Positions 24,634 to 33,950 are shown, numbered from the stretch's first letter. The stretch is DNA of 64,000 bases from Salinirubellus litoreus (GCF_037335815.1 NZ_CP147841.1:1488001-1552000), one strand, 5' to 3'. Translations and numbers: made by a program. The notes: generated from the sequence alone by a model not told the origin.

Positions 24634-26685
24634 TTACTGCGGCGACGGTGAGCCCGAACGGCCGACCTGCCGGTCCAGCGCGGACCCGGTGATGTTCTTG
24701 AGGCGGTCGACGAGCGAGTCCTTCTCGGGCTCGCCCGCGAGCGCGACCTCCAGCACCTCCGAGATGTGCGTGACCGGGATGATCTCGACCATGTCCTTGT
24801 ACTCGTCCTCGATCATGACGTCCTGCTCGTTGGCGGCGGGAATGATGACCCGGTCGAGGCCGGCCTTCGCGGCGGCCTCGATCTTGTGGGTCACGCCCCC
24901 GACGGGGAGGACGTCCCCGCGGACCGAGAGCGAGCCGGTCATGGCGATGTTCTGCTCGACGGGGACGTTCTCCAGCGCCGAGATGACCGCCGTCGCGACC
25001 GTGACGGAGGCCGAGTCGCCCTCGACGCCCTCGTAGGACTGGACGAACTGGATGTGGATGTCCTTCTCGGAGATGTCCTCGTCGGAGAACTTCTTGATGA
25101 TGGCCGAGACGTTCTGGACGGCCTCCATCGCGATCTCCTGGAGTTTGCCCGTGGCGATGACCTCGCCCGGTCCCTGCGAGGGGGTGACCTCGGCCATGAC
25201 GGGCATGACGATGCCGGAGTCCTCGCCCATGACGGCGAGCCCGTTGACGCGGCCGACGACCTCGCCCTGGTTGACGTTCAGCTCGTAGTCCTTGCGGCGC
25301 TCGATGTAGTCGTCGGCGAGCTGCTGCTCGATCGAGCGCGAGCGGCGCTTGGCCTGCAGGACGTGCTCGCGGGTGGTCTCGGGGGCGTCCTCGGCGCGGG
25401 CGATGTCGCCCGCGACCCGGACGAGCCCGCCGAGGTTCCGGAGTTCGAGCGTGAGGTGGCCTTTCCGGCCCGAGCGGCGCTGGGCCTCGAGGATCACTTC
25501 CTCGAGGGCGTCCTTGTTGAAGTGGGGGAGCCGGCCGTCCTTGGTGACCTCCTGGGCGACGAACCGGGCGTACTTCCGGCGCATCTCGGGGGTGTCCTCG
25601 ATGGTGTCGTCCATGTACACCTCGTAGCCGTAGCCCTTGATGCGCGAGCGAAGCGCCGGGTGCATGTTCTCCATGGCGTCGAGGTTCCCGGCGGCGACCA
25701 TCACGAAGTCCGTCGGGACGGGCTCGGTCTGGACCATCGCGCCCGAGGAGCGCTCGGACTGGCCCGTGATGGAGAACTTCCCCTCCTGGATGGCCGTCAT
25801 CAGCTTCTGCTGGGAGCGGATGTCGAGCGTGTTGATCTCGTCGACGAACAGCACGCCCTTGTTGGCCTTGTGGATGGCCCCCGCCTCCACGCGGTCGTGG
25901 CTCGGGGTCTCCATCCCGCCGGACTGGAACGGGTCGTGCCGGACGTCCCCCAGGAGCGCGCCGGCGTGGGCACCGGTGGCGTCCTCGAAGGGAGCGGTCT
26001 GGCGGCCCGCGTTGTTGACGAGGAGGTTCGGGATCATCGCGTCCGAGCCCCGCGAGGAGTAGCGGAACGCGAGGTAGATGACACCCGCGGCGAGGATGCC
26101 GAGCAGGAGCTGCTGGGCGATCAGCAGCGAGTAGCCGAACACCACCGCGATGATGATCCACATGAGGAACGAGCGCATCTGGTTGCGCTTTCGGGCCTCC
26201 TCCTTGTGGGCCTCGACGATCTGTTCACCCTTGCCGGCGGGGACGGTGCGGACCTTCGGCTCGTTGCCGTCGTCGGGGTTGTGGTAGACGAGGATGTCCT
26301 GGAGCTCCTCGCGGGGGAGGAGCTGTGACATGGCCTTCGCCAGCATCGACTTCCCGGTCCCGGGCGAGCCGATCATCATGACGTGGCGGCGCTGTTTGGC
26401 CGCCTTCAGGATGATGTCCCGGGCGTGGTCCTGGCCGATGACCTGATCGACGAGCCGGTCGGGGACCTCGATGTCGCTGGTGGTCTCGATCTCGAGACCG
26501 CCGAGGAGGTTCTCCTCCTCGTCGGGGTCGTAGTCGGCACCTGGCCCGACGTCGACGTCGCTCCCGAGGTCATCCCCCGGAGAGACGTCTTCGGGGTCCG
26601 CCGGCGGGCCCGTCGGCGAGTTGCTGTTGTCCCGGCCGTTGTCGCTCGGACCGGGTCTGTCGTCTGGATTCACGTCGTCGCTCAT
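24634..26685 (-). CDS. lonB: membrane-anchored ATP-dependent protease LonB
   Basis: 683-residue archaeal Lon. A long acidic N-terminus (1-60) leads to the AAA+ domain with Walker A GSPGTGKSMLAKAM (about 105) and Walker B GVLFVDEINTL. Between them lies the archaeal two-helix membrane insertion (about residues 172-210), so the protease faces the cytoplasm from the membrane. The serine-lysine dyad is in EGDSASVTVAT and GGVTHKIEAAAKAG. In haloarchaea LonB is essential and controls phytoene synthase and other regulators. A TATA box at about 26721-26732 gives a short leader. The CPBP protease gene follows downstream. Confidence 0.96.
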   Translation of the reverse strand: MSDDVNPDDRPGPSDNGRDNSNSPTGPPADPEDVSPGDDLGSDVDVGPGADYDPDEEENLLGGLEIETTSDIEVPDRLVDQVIGQDHARDIILKAAKQRRHVMMIGSPGTGKSMLAKAMSQLLPREELQDILVYHNPDDGNEPKVRTVPAGKGEQIVEAHKEEARKRNQMRSFLMWIIIAVVFGYSLLIAQQLLLGILAAGVIYLAFRYSSRGSDAMIPNLLVNNAGRQTAPFEDATGAHAGALLGDVRHDPFQSGGMETPSHDRVEAGAIHKANKGVLFVDEINTLDIRSQQKLMTAIQEGKFSITGQSERSSGAMVQTEPVPTDFVMVAAGNLDAMENMHPALRSRIKGYGYEVYMDDTIEDTPEMRRKYARFVAQEVTKDGRLPHFNKDALEEVILEAQRRSGRKGHLTLELRNLGGLVRVAGDIARAEDAPETTREHVLQAKRRSRSIEQQLADDYIERRKDYELNVNQGEVVGRVNGLAVMGEDSGIVMPVMAEVTPSQGPGEVIATGKLQEIAMEAVQNVSAIIKKFSDEDISEKDIHIQFVQSYEGVEGDSASVTVATAVISALENVPVEQNIAMTGSLSVRGDVLPVGGVTHKIEAAAKAGLDRVIIPAANEQDVMIEDEYKDMVEIIPVTHISEVLEVALAGEPEKDSLVDRLKNITGSALDRQVGRSGSPSPQ

Positions 26686-26720
26686 AGAACCGTTTCTTCG
26701 TTATCGAGGAAGGCCCTTCG

Positions 26721-26732
26721 ACTGATATACTT
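26721..26732 (-). promoter_or_regulatory. lonB TATA box
   Basis: On the minus strand AGTATATCAG precedes the lonB ATG (26685) by about 40 bases, giving a short 5-prime leader. The rest of this divergent region is shared with the nadM promoter. Confidence 0.45.
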
Positions 26733-26824
26733 TCTCCCTGTATCTGCCCGGGAGACCCCTCCAAACCACGCGACCGCGCCGTGTCTGACGCGTGTCCAGT
26801 TTCGCGGGGGCTGAGCCAGGGGAG

Positions 26825-26833
26825 TTATAAAAG
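26825..26833 (+). promoter_or_regulatory. nadM TATA box
   Basis: TTATAAAAG ends 20 bases before the ATG at 26854, which predicts transcription starting at or next to the start codon: a leaderless mRNA, common in haloarchaea. Confidence 0.6.
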
Positions 26834-26853
26834 ACGCCCCCGACACACCCGCC

Positions 26854-27384
26854 ATGACACGGGGGTTCTACATCGGGCGGTTCCAGCCCTACCACCAGGG
26901 CCACCACGAGATGGTCCGTCGCATCGCCGAGGAGGTCGACGAGCTCGTCCTCGGCATCGGGAGTGCCGATCAGTCACACACGAGCCGCAACCCGTTCACC
27001 GCCGGCGAGCGCATCATGATGATCACGAAGGCCACCCTCGACACCGACCTGGTCACCTACGCGGTCCCCATCGAGGACCTCAACCGGAACTCGGTGTGGG
27101 TGAGCCACGTCCAGTCGATGTCGCCGACGTTCGACGTCGCCTACTCCAACAATCCCCTCGTCGTCCGGCTGTTCGAGGAGGCCGGCGTCGAGGTCCGACA
27201 GTCCCCCATGTTCCGACGCGAGGAGTGGGAGGGGACCGAGGTCAGAGAGCGCATGATCCGGGGGACCGACTGGGAGTCGCTCGTCCCCGCCGAAGTCGCC
27301 GAGGTCATCCGTGAGAGCGGCGGAATCGATCGAATCCAGCAGATCAGCGAGACGGACACGAACGGCGACGTCGCCGACCAGTAG
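26854..27384 (+). CDS. nicotinamide-nucleotide adenylyltransferase
   Basis: 176-residue archaeal NadM-type enzyme that joins NMN and ATP to NAD. The nucleotidyltransferase signature is complete: GRFQPYHQGHHEMV (HxGH) near the start, NPFTAGERIMMITKA, and the C-terminal IRGTDWESLVP replacing the ISSTxxR motif as is usual in archaea. The start is fixed by the promoter and by MTRGFYIGRF, which places the HxGH at residue 14. Coupled with the SAM hydroxide adenosyltransferase gene, whose GTG follows immediately. Confidence 0.93.
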   Translation: MTRGFYIGRFQPYHQGHHEMVRRIAEEVDELVLGIGSADQSHTSRNPFTAGERIMMITKATLDTDLVTYAVPIEDLNRNSVWVSHVQSMSPTFDVAYSNNPLVVRLFEEAGVEVRQSPMFRREEWEGTEVRERMIRGTDWESLVPAEVAEVIRESGGIDRIQQISETDTNGDVADQ

Positions 27385-28167
27385 GTGAACGCGTTGATCA
27401 CGCTGAGTTCCGACTTCGGCTGGCCGTACCCCGCCGCGATGAAGGGCGTCCTCCTCTCCGCGACCGACGCCCGACTCGTCGACGTGACACACGAGTTCCC
27501 CCGACAGGACGTCCGTGCAGCCGCCTTCTGGCTCCGGGAGGTGCTCCCCTGGTTTCCCCCCGCAGTTCACCTCGTGGTCGTCGACCCCGGCGTCGGCACC
27601 GACCGCGCCGCCCTCGTCGTCCGCGCGGGCGAACACGTCCTCGTCGGCCCGGACAACGGCGTCCTCCTCCCGGCCGCGCGGCGACTGGTCGAGCGAACCG
27701 AGGGGGTGGAGGGGATCGAGGTCTTCGAGGTGGCCTACGACAGCCCCGAGTCGAACACGTTCCACGGACGCGACGTGTTCGCCCCCGCCGCCGCCCGCGT
27801 CCACGAGGCCGGTCACGGGAGCCTCGAATCGCTCGACTGCGTCTCCCCGATCGGCGACTACGAGGACCTGACCTTCCCCGAGCCCGCGGTCGGTGAGGAC
27901 GGGGCGGACGGGGAGGTGCTGGTCGTCGACGGCTTCGGCAACGCCGTCACGAACGTTCCTGGTGCCGTCCTCGACGATCGGTACGGGGAACCGATCCGCG
28001 CGAACGACGCGGAGGCGACGGCCGTCCGCGCCTACGCCGAGGTGAGCCCCGGGGATCGAGCCGTGACGGTCGGGAGCCACGGGAACGTCGAACTCGCCGT
28101 CAACCGGGGACGGGGGGACCGGGCGTTCGACGTCGAGCCGGGCGACCCTGTGTGCCTCTCCTGGTAG
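27385..28167 (+). CDS. SAM hydroxide adenosyltransferase (DUF62 family)
   Basis: 260-residue enzyme that hydrolyses S-adenosylmethionine to adenosine and methionine; relatives include fluorinases and chlorinases. Motifs include the N-terminal LSSDFGWPYPAAMKG (catalytic Asp), VVVDPGVGTDRAAL, GPDNGVLLPAA, NTFHGRDVFAPAAARV and the C-terminal GSHGNVELAVNRGR. The fluorinase halide-loop insertion is absent, so a hydrolase is expected. It begins with GTG directly after the nadM stop, so the two are co-translated; the link to NAD synthesis is conserved position rather than pathway. Confidence 0.9.
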   Translation: MNALITLSSDFGWPYPAAMKGVLLSATDARLVDVTHEFPRQDVRAAAFWLREVLPWFPPAVHLVVVDPGVGTDRAALVVRAGEHVLVGPDNGVLLPAARRLVERTEGVEGIEVFEVAYDSPESNTFHGRDVFAPAAARVHEAGHGSLESLDCVSPIGDYEDLTFPEPAVGEDGADGEVLVVDGFGNAVTNVPGAVLDDRYGEPIRANDAEATAVRAYAEVSPGDRAVTVGSHGNVELAVNRGRGDRAFDVEPGDPVCLSW

Positions 28168-28279
28168 CTCCGGACCCGTCCGGGAGGTCGGTGTGGACGT
28201 CCGATCGGGCACGCCCCCTCGCGTGATCCACGGGCGCGGACCCGAACCCCTTTGACCGGTGGCCCGCCTAAGCGGGGTA

Positions 28280-29194
28280 ATGGCGAAGTGCGACGTGTGC
28301 GGCACGAGCGTCGACCTGCCGTACAACTGTCGGCGGTGTGGGGGGAGCTACTGTTCCGAACACCGCCTCCCCGAGAACCACAACTGCACCGGGCTGAACG
28401 AGTGGAACGACCCCGACGGGGTGTTCGACTCGGGGTTCGACGACAGCGTCGACAACCGCGGCGGGCGCTCCTCGGATCTACGCGACCGCCTCTCGCCGAA
28501 CACCGGACCGGGCGGGGTCCTCGGCTACTTCCGCGGCAACGTCTCCTACCTCTTCCTCGCGATCATCCTCGTGGTGTTCGTCCTCGAACACGTCGTGGCG
28601 ATCCTCTTCGGCGGGGAGGCGTTCCGGACGCTGTTCGTTCTCACCTCCGCGAACCCCGAGTACGTCTGGACCTGGGTCACCTCCGTCTTCTCCCACCAGC
28701 CGTTCACGTTCGTCCACATCTTCGGGAACGGCATCGTGCTGTTCTTCTTCGGACCCGTGGTCGAGCGACAGATCGGCTCGAAGCGGTTCGCCCTGCTGTT
28801 CGTCCTGACCGGGATGCTGGCGGGACTGGGACAGATCGGGCTCGGGTTCCTCCTCGGCGAACCCGTCTCGGGCGTCCTCGGGGCCAGCGGTGCCATCCTC
28901 GCCATCATGGGTATCCTGACCGTCCTGAACCCGGGCATGAAGGTCTACCTCTACTTCGTCCTCCCCGTCCCGATCTGGCTGCTCACGTTCGGCTACGCCG
29001 GGATCTCCGTGTTCGGCGTCCTCGCGGCGGACCAGAACGTCCTCGGCAACGTCGCCCACGGCGCACACCTCATCGGCCTCCTCCTGGGCCTCGCGTACGG
29101 CCAGCGCGTGAAGGAGAAGGTCCGCTCACCGTCGGACATCCAGTTCGGTCGCGGCGGCGGCGGGATGGGCGGCCCCGGCCGGGGTCGCTTCTGA
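28280..29194 (+). CDS. rhomboid intramembrane serine protease with AN1 zinc finger
   Basis: 304 residues. An N-terminal AN1-type zinc finger (about 3-40; CDVCG, CRRCGGSYC, HRLPENHNC) precedes a six-helix rhomboid domain. Catalytic Ser lies in VLGASGAILAIMG and His in VAHGAHLIGLLLG; the HIFGNGIVLFFFG loop carries the conserved His-Asn. The C-terminus is glycine-rich. The AN1 finger on the cytoplasmic side may recruit substrates. The ATG at 28280 puts the first Cys at residue 4. The stop overlaps the endonuclease V start by one base (TGATG). Confidence 0.92.
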   Translation: MAKCDVCGTSVDLPYNCRRCGGSYCSEHRLPENHNCTGLNEWNDPDGVFDSGFDDSVDNRGGRSSDLRDRLSPNTGPGGVLGYFRGNVSYLFLAIILVVFVLEHVVAILFGGEAFRTLFVLTSANPEYVWTWVTSVFSHQPFTFVHIFGNGIVLFFFGPVVERQIGSKRFALLFVLTGMLAGLGQIGLGFLLGEPVSGVLGASGAILAIMGILTVLNPGMKVYLYFVLPVPIWLLTFGYAGISVFGVLAADQNVLGNVAHGAHLIGLLLGLAYGQRVKEKVRSPSDIQFGRGGGGMGGPGRGRF

Positions 29195-29976
29195 TGGCTC
29201 TGGAGGTCCCCCCGGACCGCGAGCGGTTCGTCCCCGACGCCTCGCTCTCGCGGACGGAGATGGAGGAACTCCAGCGCGACCTCGCCGAAGTAGCGCGGTT
29301 CGAGGACGACTTCGAGTTCGACCCCGAGCGGGTCGGCACCACGAGCGGGCCGCTGGTCGCCGGCGTCGATCAGGCGTTCCTCACGAACGAGGACCCCGAG
29401 CGGGTGGTGAGCGCCGTCGTCGTCCTCCGCGGGGACGCTGTGGTCGAGCGGGTCCACGCCGTCACGACCCTCTCGATCCCCTACACACCGGGGCTGCTCA
29501 CGTTCCGCGAGGGCGAATCGATACTCGCCGCGCTGGCCGAACTCGAGACCGATCCCGACCTCCTGCTGTTCGACGGGTCGGGGCGGATCCACTTCCGCGA
29601 GGCCGGCCTCGCGACTCACACCGGCGTCCTCGTCGACTACCCCTCCGTGGGAGTGGCGAAATCGCTGCTCTGTGGCGATCCCCGTGAGCCGGTCGACGAG
29701 CTCCCGGAGGGCGCGCGGGTGGCCATCGAAGCCGACGGTCGGATGGAGGGGGTCGAACACGGGACGGTCGTCGGGTACGCCTACCAGTCCCGGCAGTACC
29801 CCGACTCGAAGCGTATCAACCCGCTGTACATCTCGCCGGGCCACCGCGTCGCGGCGGGGACCGCGGTCGACCTCGTCGAGCGGAGCGGCGGCGAGTACAA
29901 GCTCCCCGAGCCCACGAGGCTCGCGGATGCCTACGCCGACGAGGTCAAGCGGGAGATACAGGGACGAAACCGGTAG
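29194..29976 (+). CDS. nfi: endonuclease V
   Basis: 260-residue deaminated-base repair endonuclease that nicks near inosine (and related lesions). Motifs in order: LVAGVDQAF (catalytic Asp), LLLFDGSGRIHFREAGLA (DGxGxxHxR-like), TGVLVDYPSVGVAKSLL and YPDSKRINPLYISPGHR. The N-terminal helix ELQRDLAEVARF is typical. The ATG overlaps the rhomboid stop, so the pair is translationally coupled, an unexpected functional pairing but common compact haloarchaeal layout. Confidence 0.93.
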   Translation: MALEVPPDRERFVPDASLSRTEMEELQRDLAEVARFEDDFEFDPERVGTTSGPLVAGVDQAFLTNEDPERVVSAVVVLRGDAVVERVHAVTTLSIPYTPGLLTFREGESILAALAELETDPDLLLFDGSGRIHFREAGLATHTGVLVDYPSVGVAKSLLCGDPREPVDELPEGARVAIEADGRMEGVEHGTVVGYAYQSRQYPDSKRINPLYISPGHRVAAGTAVDLVERSGGEYKLPEPTRLADAYADEVKREIQGRNR

Positions 29977-30140
29977 ACAGTGCCCGTACGGTCGTTTTCG
30001 AGCCGGGCTACCGGGGGACGGTGCCGGTGGGGCTTTCAAGGCGTTCGCTGTCATCGAACCGGCCCGGTGCGTCCGAAGGGAACCCCGACCCGGCGAGCGA
30101 ACGGGAAACCACTATCACCACCCCGGCCGACCCCCGGAGC

Positions 30141-30983
30141 ATGAGCGAGACGGTCGGACCGCGCAAGACGGTCCTGATAACGGGGTGCTCCTCGGGCGTC
30201 GGGCGGGCGACCGCCGAGGCGTTCCTCGACGACGACTGGAAGGTGTACGCCACCGCGCGGAACCCGGCGGACATCGAGACGCTGGGAGAGCGCGAACACT
30301 GCGACGTCAACACGCTCGACGTGACCGACCGCGAGGACGCCGAGCGCGTCGCCTCGCGGATGATGGAACGGGACGGCCGCATCGACGCGCTCGTGAACAA
30401 CGCCGGCTACGGCCAGCACGGCCCCCTGGAGGACGTCACGGACGACATGCTCCACCGCCAGTTCGACGTGAACGTCTACGGACCCCACCGTCTCGCACGG
30501 GCCGTCCTCCCACACATGCGCGAGGCGCGCGACGGCACCATCGTCAACGTCTCCAGCGTGGCCGGTCGGGTCGCCGCACCCGGGATGGGCGCGTACGCGG
30601 GCTCGAAACACGCCGTCGAGGGGATGAGCGACACTCTCCGGACCGAGGTCGAGCCGTTCGGCGTCGACGTCGTCGTCGTCCAGCCGGGCCCCGTCGAGAC
30701 GTCGTTCCGCGACCGGGTCGGCGACGAACTCGAGGCCGGCCCCCGCACCGAGGCCTACGAGTCGGTCTACGAGTTCCAGGAGGACGCCACGCTCGTCGGT
30801 GGCGAGAGTCCGTTCGCCATCCCGCCCGAGGCGGTCGCCGAAACGATACTGGAGGCGGCGGTCTCGCCCGACCCGCAGTCACGCTACCCGGTGGGTCGGT
30901 TCGCCGAACTCTCGCTCAACGCCCGGTTCCTCCCGGACGGGCTGCGCGACGCCGCCTTCTCGATACTCCGAAAGCTCCCGTGA
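30141..30983 (+). CDS. SDR-family oxidoreductase
   Basis: 280-residue classical short-chain dehydrogenase of the retinol-dehydrogenase-like group: TGCSSGVGRATAEAF cofactor loop, TARNP after beta-2 (NADP type), NNAGYGQHGPLEDV, Ser in VNVSSVAG and the YAGSKHAVEG catalytic Tyr/Lys. The C-terminal part (RYPVGRFAELSLNARFLPD) resembles enzymes acting on lipids or ketones; substrate unknown. The next gene overlaps it (GTGA at 30980) or begins eight bases after the first base of its stop. Confidence 0.88.
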   Translation: MSETVGPRKTVLITGCSSGVGRATAEAFLDDDWKVYATARNPADIETLGEREHCDVNTLDVTDREDAERVASRMMERDGRIDALVNNAGYGQHGPLEDVTDDMLHRQFDVNVYGPHRLARAVLPHMREARDGTIVNVSSVAGRVAAPGMGAYAGSKHAVEGMSDTLRTEVEPFGVDVVVVQPGPVETSFRDRVGDELEAGPRTEAYESVYEFQEDATLVGGESPFAIPPEAVAETILEAAVSPDPQSRYPVGRFAELSLNARFLPDGLRDAAFSILRKLP

Positions 30984-30988
30984 CCGCC

Positions 30989-32317
30989 ATGTTCGAAAAC
31001 CGCGAAACCCACGCCCGGTCACCCGCTCACGAACTCGCGCTCGACTGCCTCGCGGCCGGTATCGAGGCCGCCCAGCCGGAGGTGGCGGTCGCGCGCCACC
31101 TCTCGCTCTCGGCGGACGGCGAGACCCTCGACGTCATGGGGGAGACGTACGATCTCGGGAACTACGATCGGGTGCTCGTCCTCGGCGGGGGGAAGGCCGC
31201 CGGCGGGCTGGCCCGCGCACTCCGTGACCTCCTCGGCGACCGCATCGACGGCGGTGCGGTGGTGCTCGACGCACCGGCCGACCTCACGGTCGAGGTCCAC
31301 GTCGGCGGCCACCCGGTTCCCGACGAGGGGTCGGTCGCGGGCGCGCGGCGACTGCTCGAACTCGCCCACGACGCCGACGAGCGGACGCTCGTCCTCGCGC
31401 CGATCACGGGGGGCGGATCGGCGCTGCTGGCCGCCCCCGTCGAGGGCGTCTCGCTGGAGGAGCTCCGGACGGTCACGGAGTCGCTGCTGGCCTCGGGGGC
31501 GAGCATCGACGAGATGAACGCCGTCCGCAAGCACTGCTCGGCGATCAAGGGCGGCGGGCTGGCGCGGGCCTGCGGGGACGCGACGGTGGTCGGCCTGCTC
31601 GTCAGCGACGTCGTCGGCGACGACCCCGCGGTCGTGGCGAGCGGCCCGACCGTCCCCGACTCATCGACGTTCGCCGACGCGCGGGCCGTCCTCGACCGCT
31701 ACGGGATCGACCCGCCCGACTCGATCGACGAGCGGATCGACCGCGGCGTCGAGGGGGGCGTCGAGGAGACGCCGAACCCCGGGGACGCCCTCTTCGAGCG
31801 CGTCTCGAACCACGTTCTCGTCGGGGGTCACACGGCGATCGAAGCGGCCCGTGAGGTGGCCGAGGAGCACGATCACGGGACGAGGCTGCTCTCGGCGAGG
31901 CTCCGCGGCGAGGCGGCGGAAGCCGGGCTGACCCACGTCGCCGTCGCCGAGGAATCGCTCGACACCGGCGAGCCCGTGACGATTCCGGGGGTCGTGCTCT
32001 CGGGCGGCGAGACGACGGTGACGCTCGGCGACACCTACGGGGAGGGCGGCCCGAGCCAGGAACTCGCACTCCGGGCGGCCATCGAGCTCCCCGAGGGCGC
32101 GGTGCTGGCGAGCGTCGATACGGACGGGCGGGACGGCGGATCGGACGCGGCGGGCGCGCTCGTCGACGCCTCGACCGTCGAGGACGCCGACGAGGCCCGC
32201 GACGCGCTCGCCCGGAACGACGCCGGCTCCTACCTCGGCTCGCGCGGAGCGCTCCTCCACTCCGGGCGGACGGGGACGAACGTCAACGACCTCCGGGTGC
32301 TGGTCGTCTCCGGCTGA
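30989..32317 (+). CDS. glycerate 2-kinase (MOFRL/DUF4147 type II)
   Basis: 442 residues. The N-terminal DUF4147 domain has LVLGGGKAAGGLARAL and ITGGGSALLAAP. The C-terminal MOFRL domain has TDGRDGGSDAAGALVD and ends with GRTGTNVNDLRVLV, the signature that names the family. It phosphorylates glycerate to 2-phosphoglycerate, as in the haloarchaeal semi-phosphorylative or glycerate pathways. The ATG at 30989 is used; a GTG at 30980 would overlap the SDR stop and add three residues. Co-transcribed with the SDR gene. Confidence 0.9.
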   Translation: MFENRETHARSPAHELALDCLAAGIEAAQPEVAVARHLSLSADGETLDVMGETYDLGNYDRVLVLGGGKAAGGLARALRDLLGDRIDGGAVVLDAPADLTVEVHVGGHPVPDEGSVAGARRLLELAHDADERTLVLAPITGGGSALLAAPVEGVSLEELRTVTESLLASGASIDEMNAVRKHCSAIKGGGLARACGDATVVGLLVSDVVGDDPAVVASGPTVPDSSTFADARAVLDRYGIDPPDSIDERIDRGVEGGVEETPNPGDALFERVSNHVLVGGHTAIEAAREVAEEHDHGTRLLSARLRGEAAEAGLTHVAVAEESLDTGEPVTIPGVVLSGGETTVTLGDTYGEGGPSQELALRAAIELPEGAVLASVDTDGRDGGSDAAGALVDASTVEDADEARDALARNDAGSYLGSRGALLHSGRTGTNVNDLRVLVVSG

Positions 32318-32417
32318 ACCGACCATCGACCCCCGACCGGCCGACGGACGTTCGCCGGTTCGGACGGATCGGACGGCGGGTCGCGAGCTTTTTCTCGCCC
32401 GGTCACGAAGGTCCGGC

Positions 32418-32633
32418 GTGGATCTCGGGCACTTCACGGACGTCTCCGGGTTCGGGAGGCTGGAGTGGATCGTCCTCGGCCTCCACGGCGTCGTCGGCGT
32501 GCTGTTCCTGACCGCCGCGGGCCTGACGGTCGCCAGCGGCGGTCCCCTCTACGGAGCGGGCCTCCAGGCGCTCATCGGCCTCATGGTCGCCGCCCTGGGA
32601 CTCGTCGTCGCCCAGGTCGCCCGCGACCGCTAG
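32418..32633 (+). CDS. small two-helix membrane protein
   Basis: 71 residues from a GTG start, with two hydrophobic helices (about 18-40 and 47-68) joined by GGPLYGAGLQ. No known family recognised. Its stop and that of the TRC40 gene share the palindrome CTAG (32630-32633), so the two genes overlap tail to tail by four bases. Confidence 0.65.
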   Translation: MDLGHFTDVSGFGRLEWIVLGLHGVVGVLFLTAAGLTVASGGPLYGAGLQALIGLMVAALGLVVAQVARDR

Positions 32634-33751
32634 TCCAGACAGGCCGCGACGACGCGCAGCGTCTCCTCGCCCCGTACCTCGTCGGCGAACAGCGGGACGC
32701 GCTTGACATCGACCCCCCGAAAGAGGTCCTGCGCCCGCGAGAGCGCCCCGCGCTGGACCTCCCAGCGTCGCTTGCAGAACGCACAGGAGTCGAGGTCCGG
32801 CGCGACGAACCAGTCCGTTTCCACCCCCGAGACGTCGGCGAGGTCCTGCATGACCCGGTTGACGACGATGGTCCCGACGGGGATGCCGAACCGTCCGAGC
32901 CGCTCGACCAGCCGCTCGGATTCGACGACGCTCATCTCCTCGGGTACCATCACGACCCGGAAGTCCGTCCGGCCGGGGTCGCGCAGGGCGTCGCGGAGCC
33001 GTTCGACCCGCCTCGATAGCTCGCGGAGGTCGTCGAGCCCCCGTTCCATCTCCTCCTCACCGCCGCCGAACATCCCCGTCACCGAGCCCATCATCCCGGA
33101 GAGCCGCTCGCGAAACGAGAGCAGCCGGCCGACCATCGAGTCCATGACGTCCGGGAGTTCGAGCAGCCGGAGGGTGTGGCCGGTCGGCGCGGTGTCGACG
33201 ACGACTCGCTCGAACCGGTCGTCGTCGAGGTACTGGAGGAGCAACTGGACGGCGGCCGCCTCGTCCGCCCCCGGCATCGGTCCCGAGAGCGGGTCGCCAG
33301 GGGTCTCGTTCGGAGCGTTGGCCCCGCCGCCGGGTCCCCCCTCGCCGTCGGCGAACGGGTCGTCGCTACCGCCGAGCGGGCCGCCGTCCCCGCCGAGTAG
33401 CCCACCGAGCCCACCGAGCCCGTCGACGTCCATCTCGCCGCCGGCGAACGGCCCCTCCTGCATCGCCTCGGGATCGATCTCGACGCCGTAGAGCGGGTAC
33501 TCCTCGTGGATACGGCCGGGCTCGGTGGGTACGTCGGTGCCAAGCGAGTCGGACAGCGAGTGTGCGGGGTCCGTCGAGACGACGAGCGTGGCGGTCCCGT
33601 CCCGGGCGGAGGCCAGCGCCGTCGCCGCCGCCATCGTCGTCTTCCCGACGCCGCCCTTCCCGCCGTAGAGGACGTACTCCGGGGCGTCGACCCCCCGTGG
33701 GACGTCCGCGTCGTCGAGCGACTCGACCGCCTCGACGTGCAGGTCACTCAT
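32630..33751 (-). CDS. ArsA/TRC40 (Get3)-family ATPase
   Basis: 373-residue P-loop ATPase of the ArsA/TRC40 family. The deviant Walker A is LYGGKGGVGKTTMAAATA (about residue 35), with the DPAHSL switch and DTAPTGHTLRLLELP motif. C-terminal CAFCKRRWEVQ (CxxC) could hold a zinc at the dimer interface as in Get3. Family roles are arsenite export or delivery of tail-anchored membrane proteins; no arsenite genes lie nearby, so the second is likelier. A glycine-rich insertion of about 45 residues (near 110-155) is unusual. An ATG at 33793 would add a YRCPDC-containing extension. Confidence 0.87.
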   Translation of the reverse strand: MSDLHVEAVESLDDADVPRGVDAPEYVLYGGKGGVGKTTMAAATALASARDGTATLVVSTDPAHSLSDSLGTDVPTEPGRIHEEYPLYGVEIDPEAMQEGPFAGGEMDVDGLGGLGGLLGGDGGPLGGSDDPFADGEGGPGGGANAPNETPGDPLSGPMPGADEAAAVQLLLQYLDDDRFERVVVDTAPTGHTLRLLELPDVMDSMVGRLLSFRERLSGMMGSVTGMFGGGEEEMERGLDDLRELSRRVERLRDALRDPGRTDFRVVMVPEEMSVVESERLVERLGRFGIPVGTIVVNRVMQDLADVSGVETDWFVAPDLDSCAFCKRRWEVQRGALSRAQDLFRGVDVKRVPLFADEVRGEETLRVVAACLD

Positions 33752-33950
33752 CGGCCGGGGTTCGCAGTCCGGACACCTGTACCCGTCGGTCACGGCCGAG
33801 GGTTCGAGAGGGATGACGCGTCCATCCGTTCCCGGGCGTCGGTCCCCGTCGATCCCCGTCGATCCGGCCGAAGCGAACGGGGATCGGGGTCGTCCACCGG
33901 AGAGTGGCGACGACCGTCAGTCCGCGTAGCCGCACCGCCGCGCGGCCGAA

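Noticed and set aside
24629..26161. 510-codon frame-shifted minus-strand ORF inside lonB
   Set aside because: Same strand but other frame than lonB, Arg/Gly/Pro-rich composition, no start signal and no homology pattern.
24766..26328. 520-codon plus-strand ORF opposite lonB
   Set aside because: Exact shadow of the conserved LonB protease domain; product is a repetitive Asp/Val/Leu/Gly sequence without motifs.
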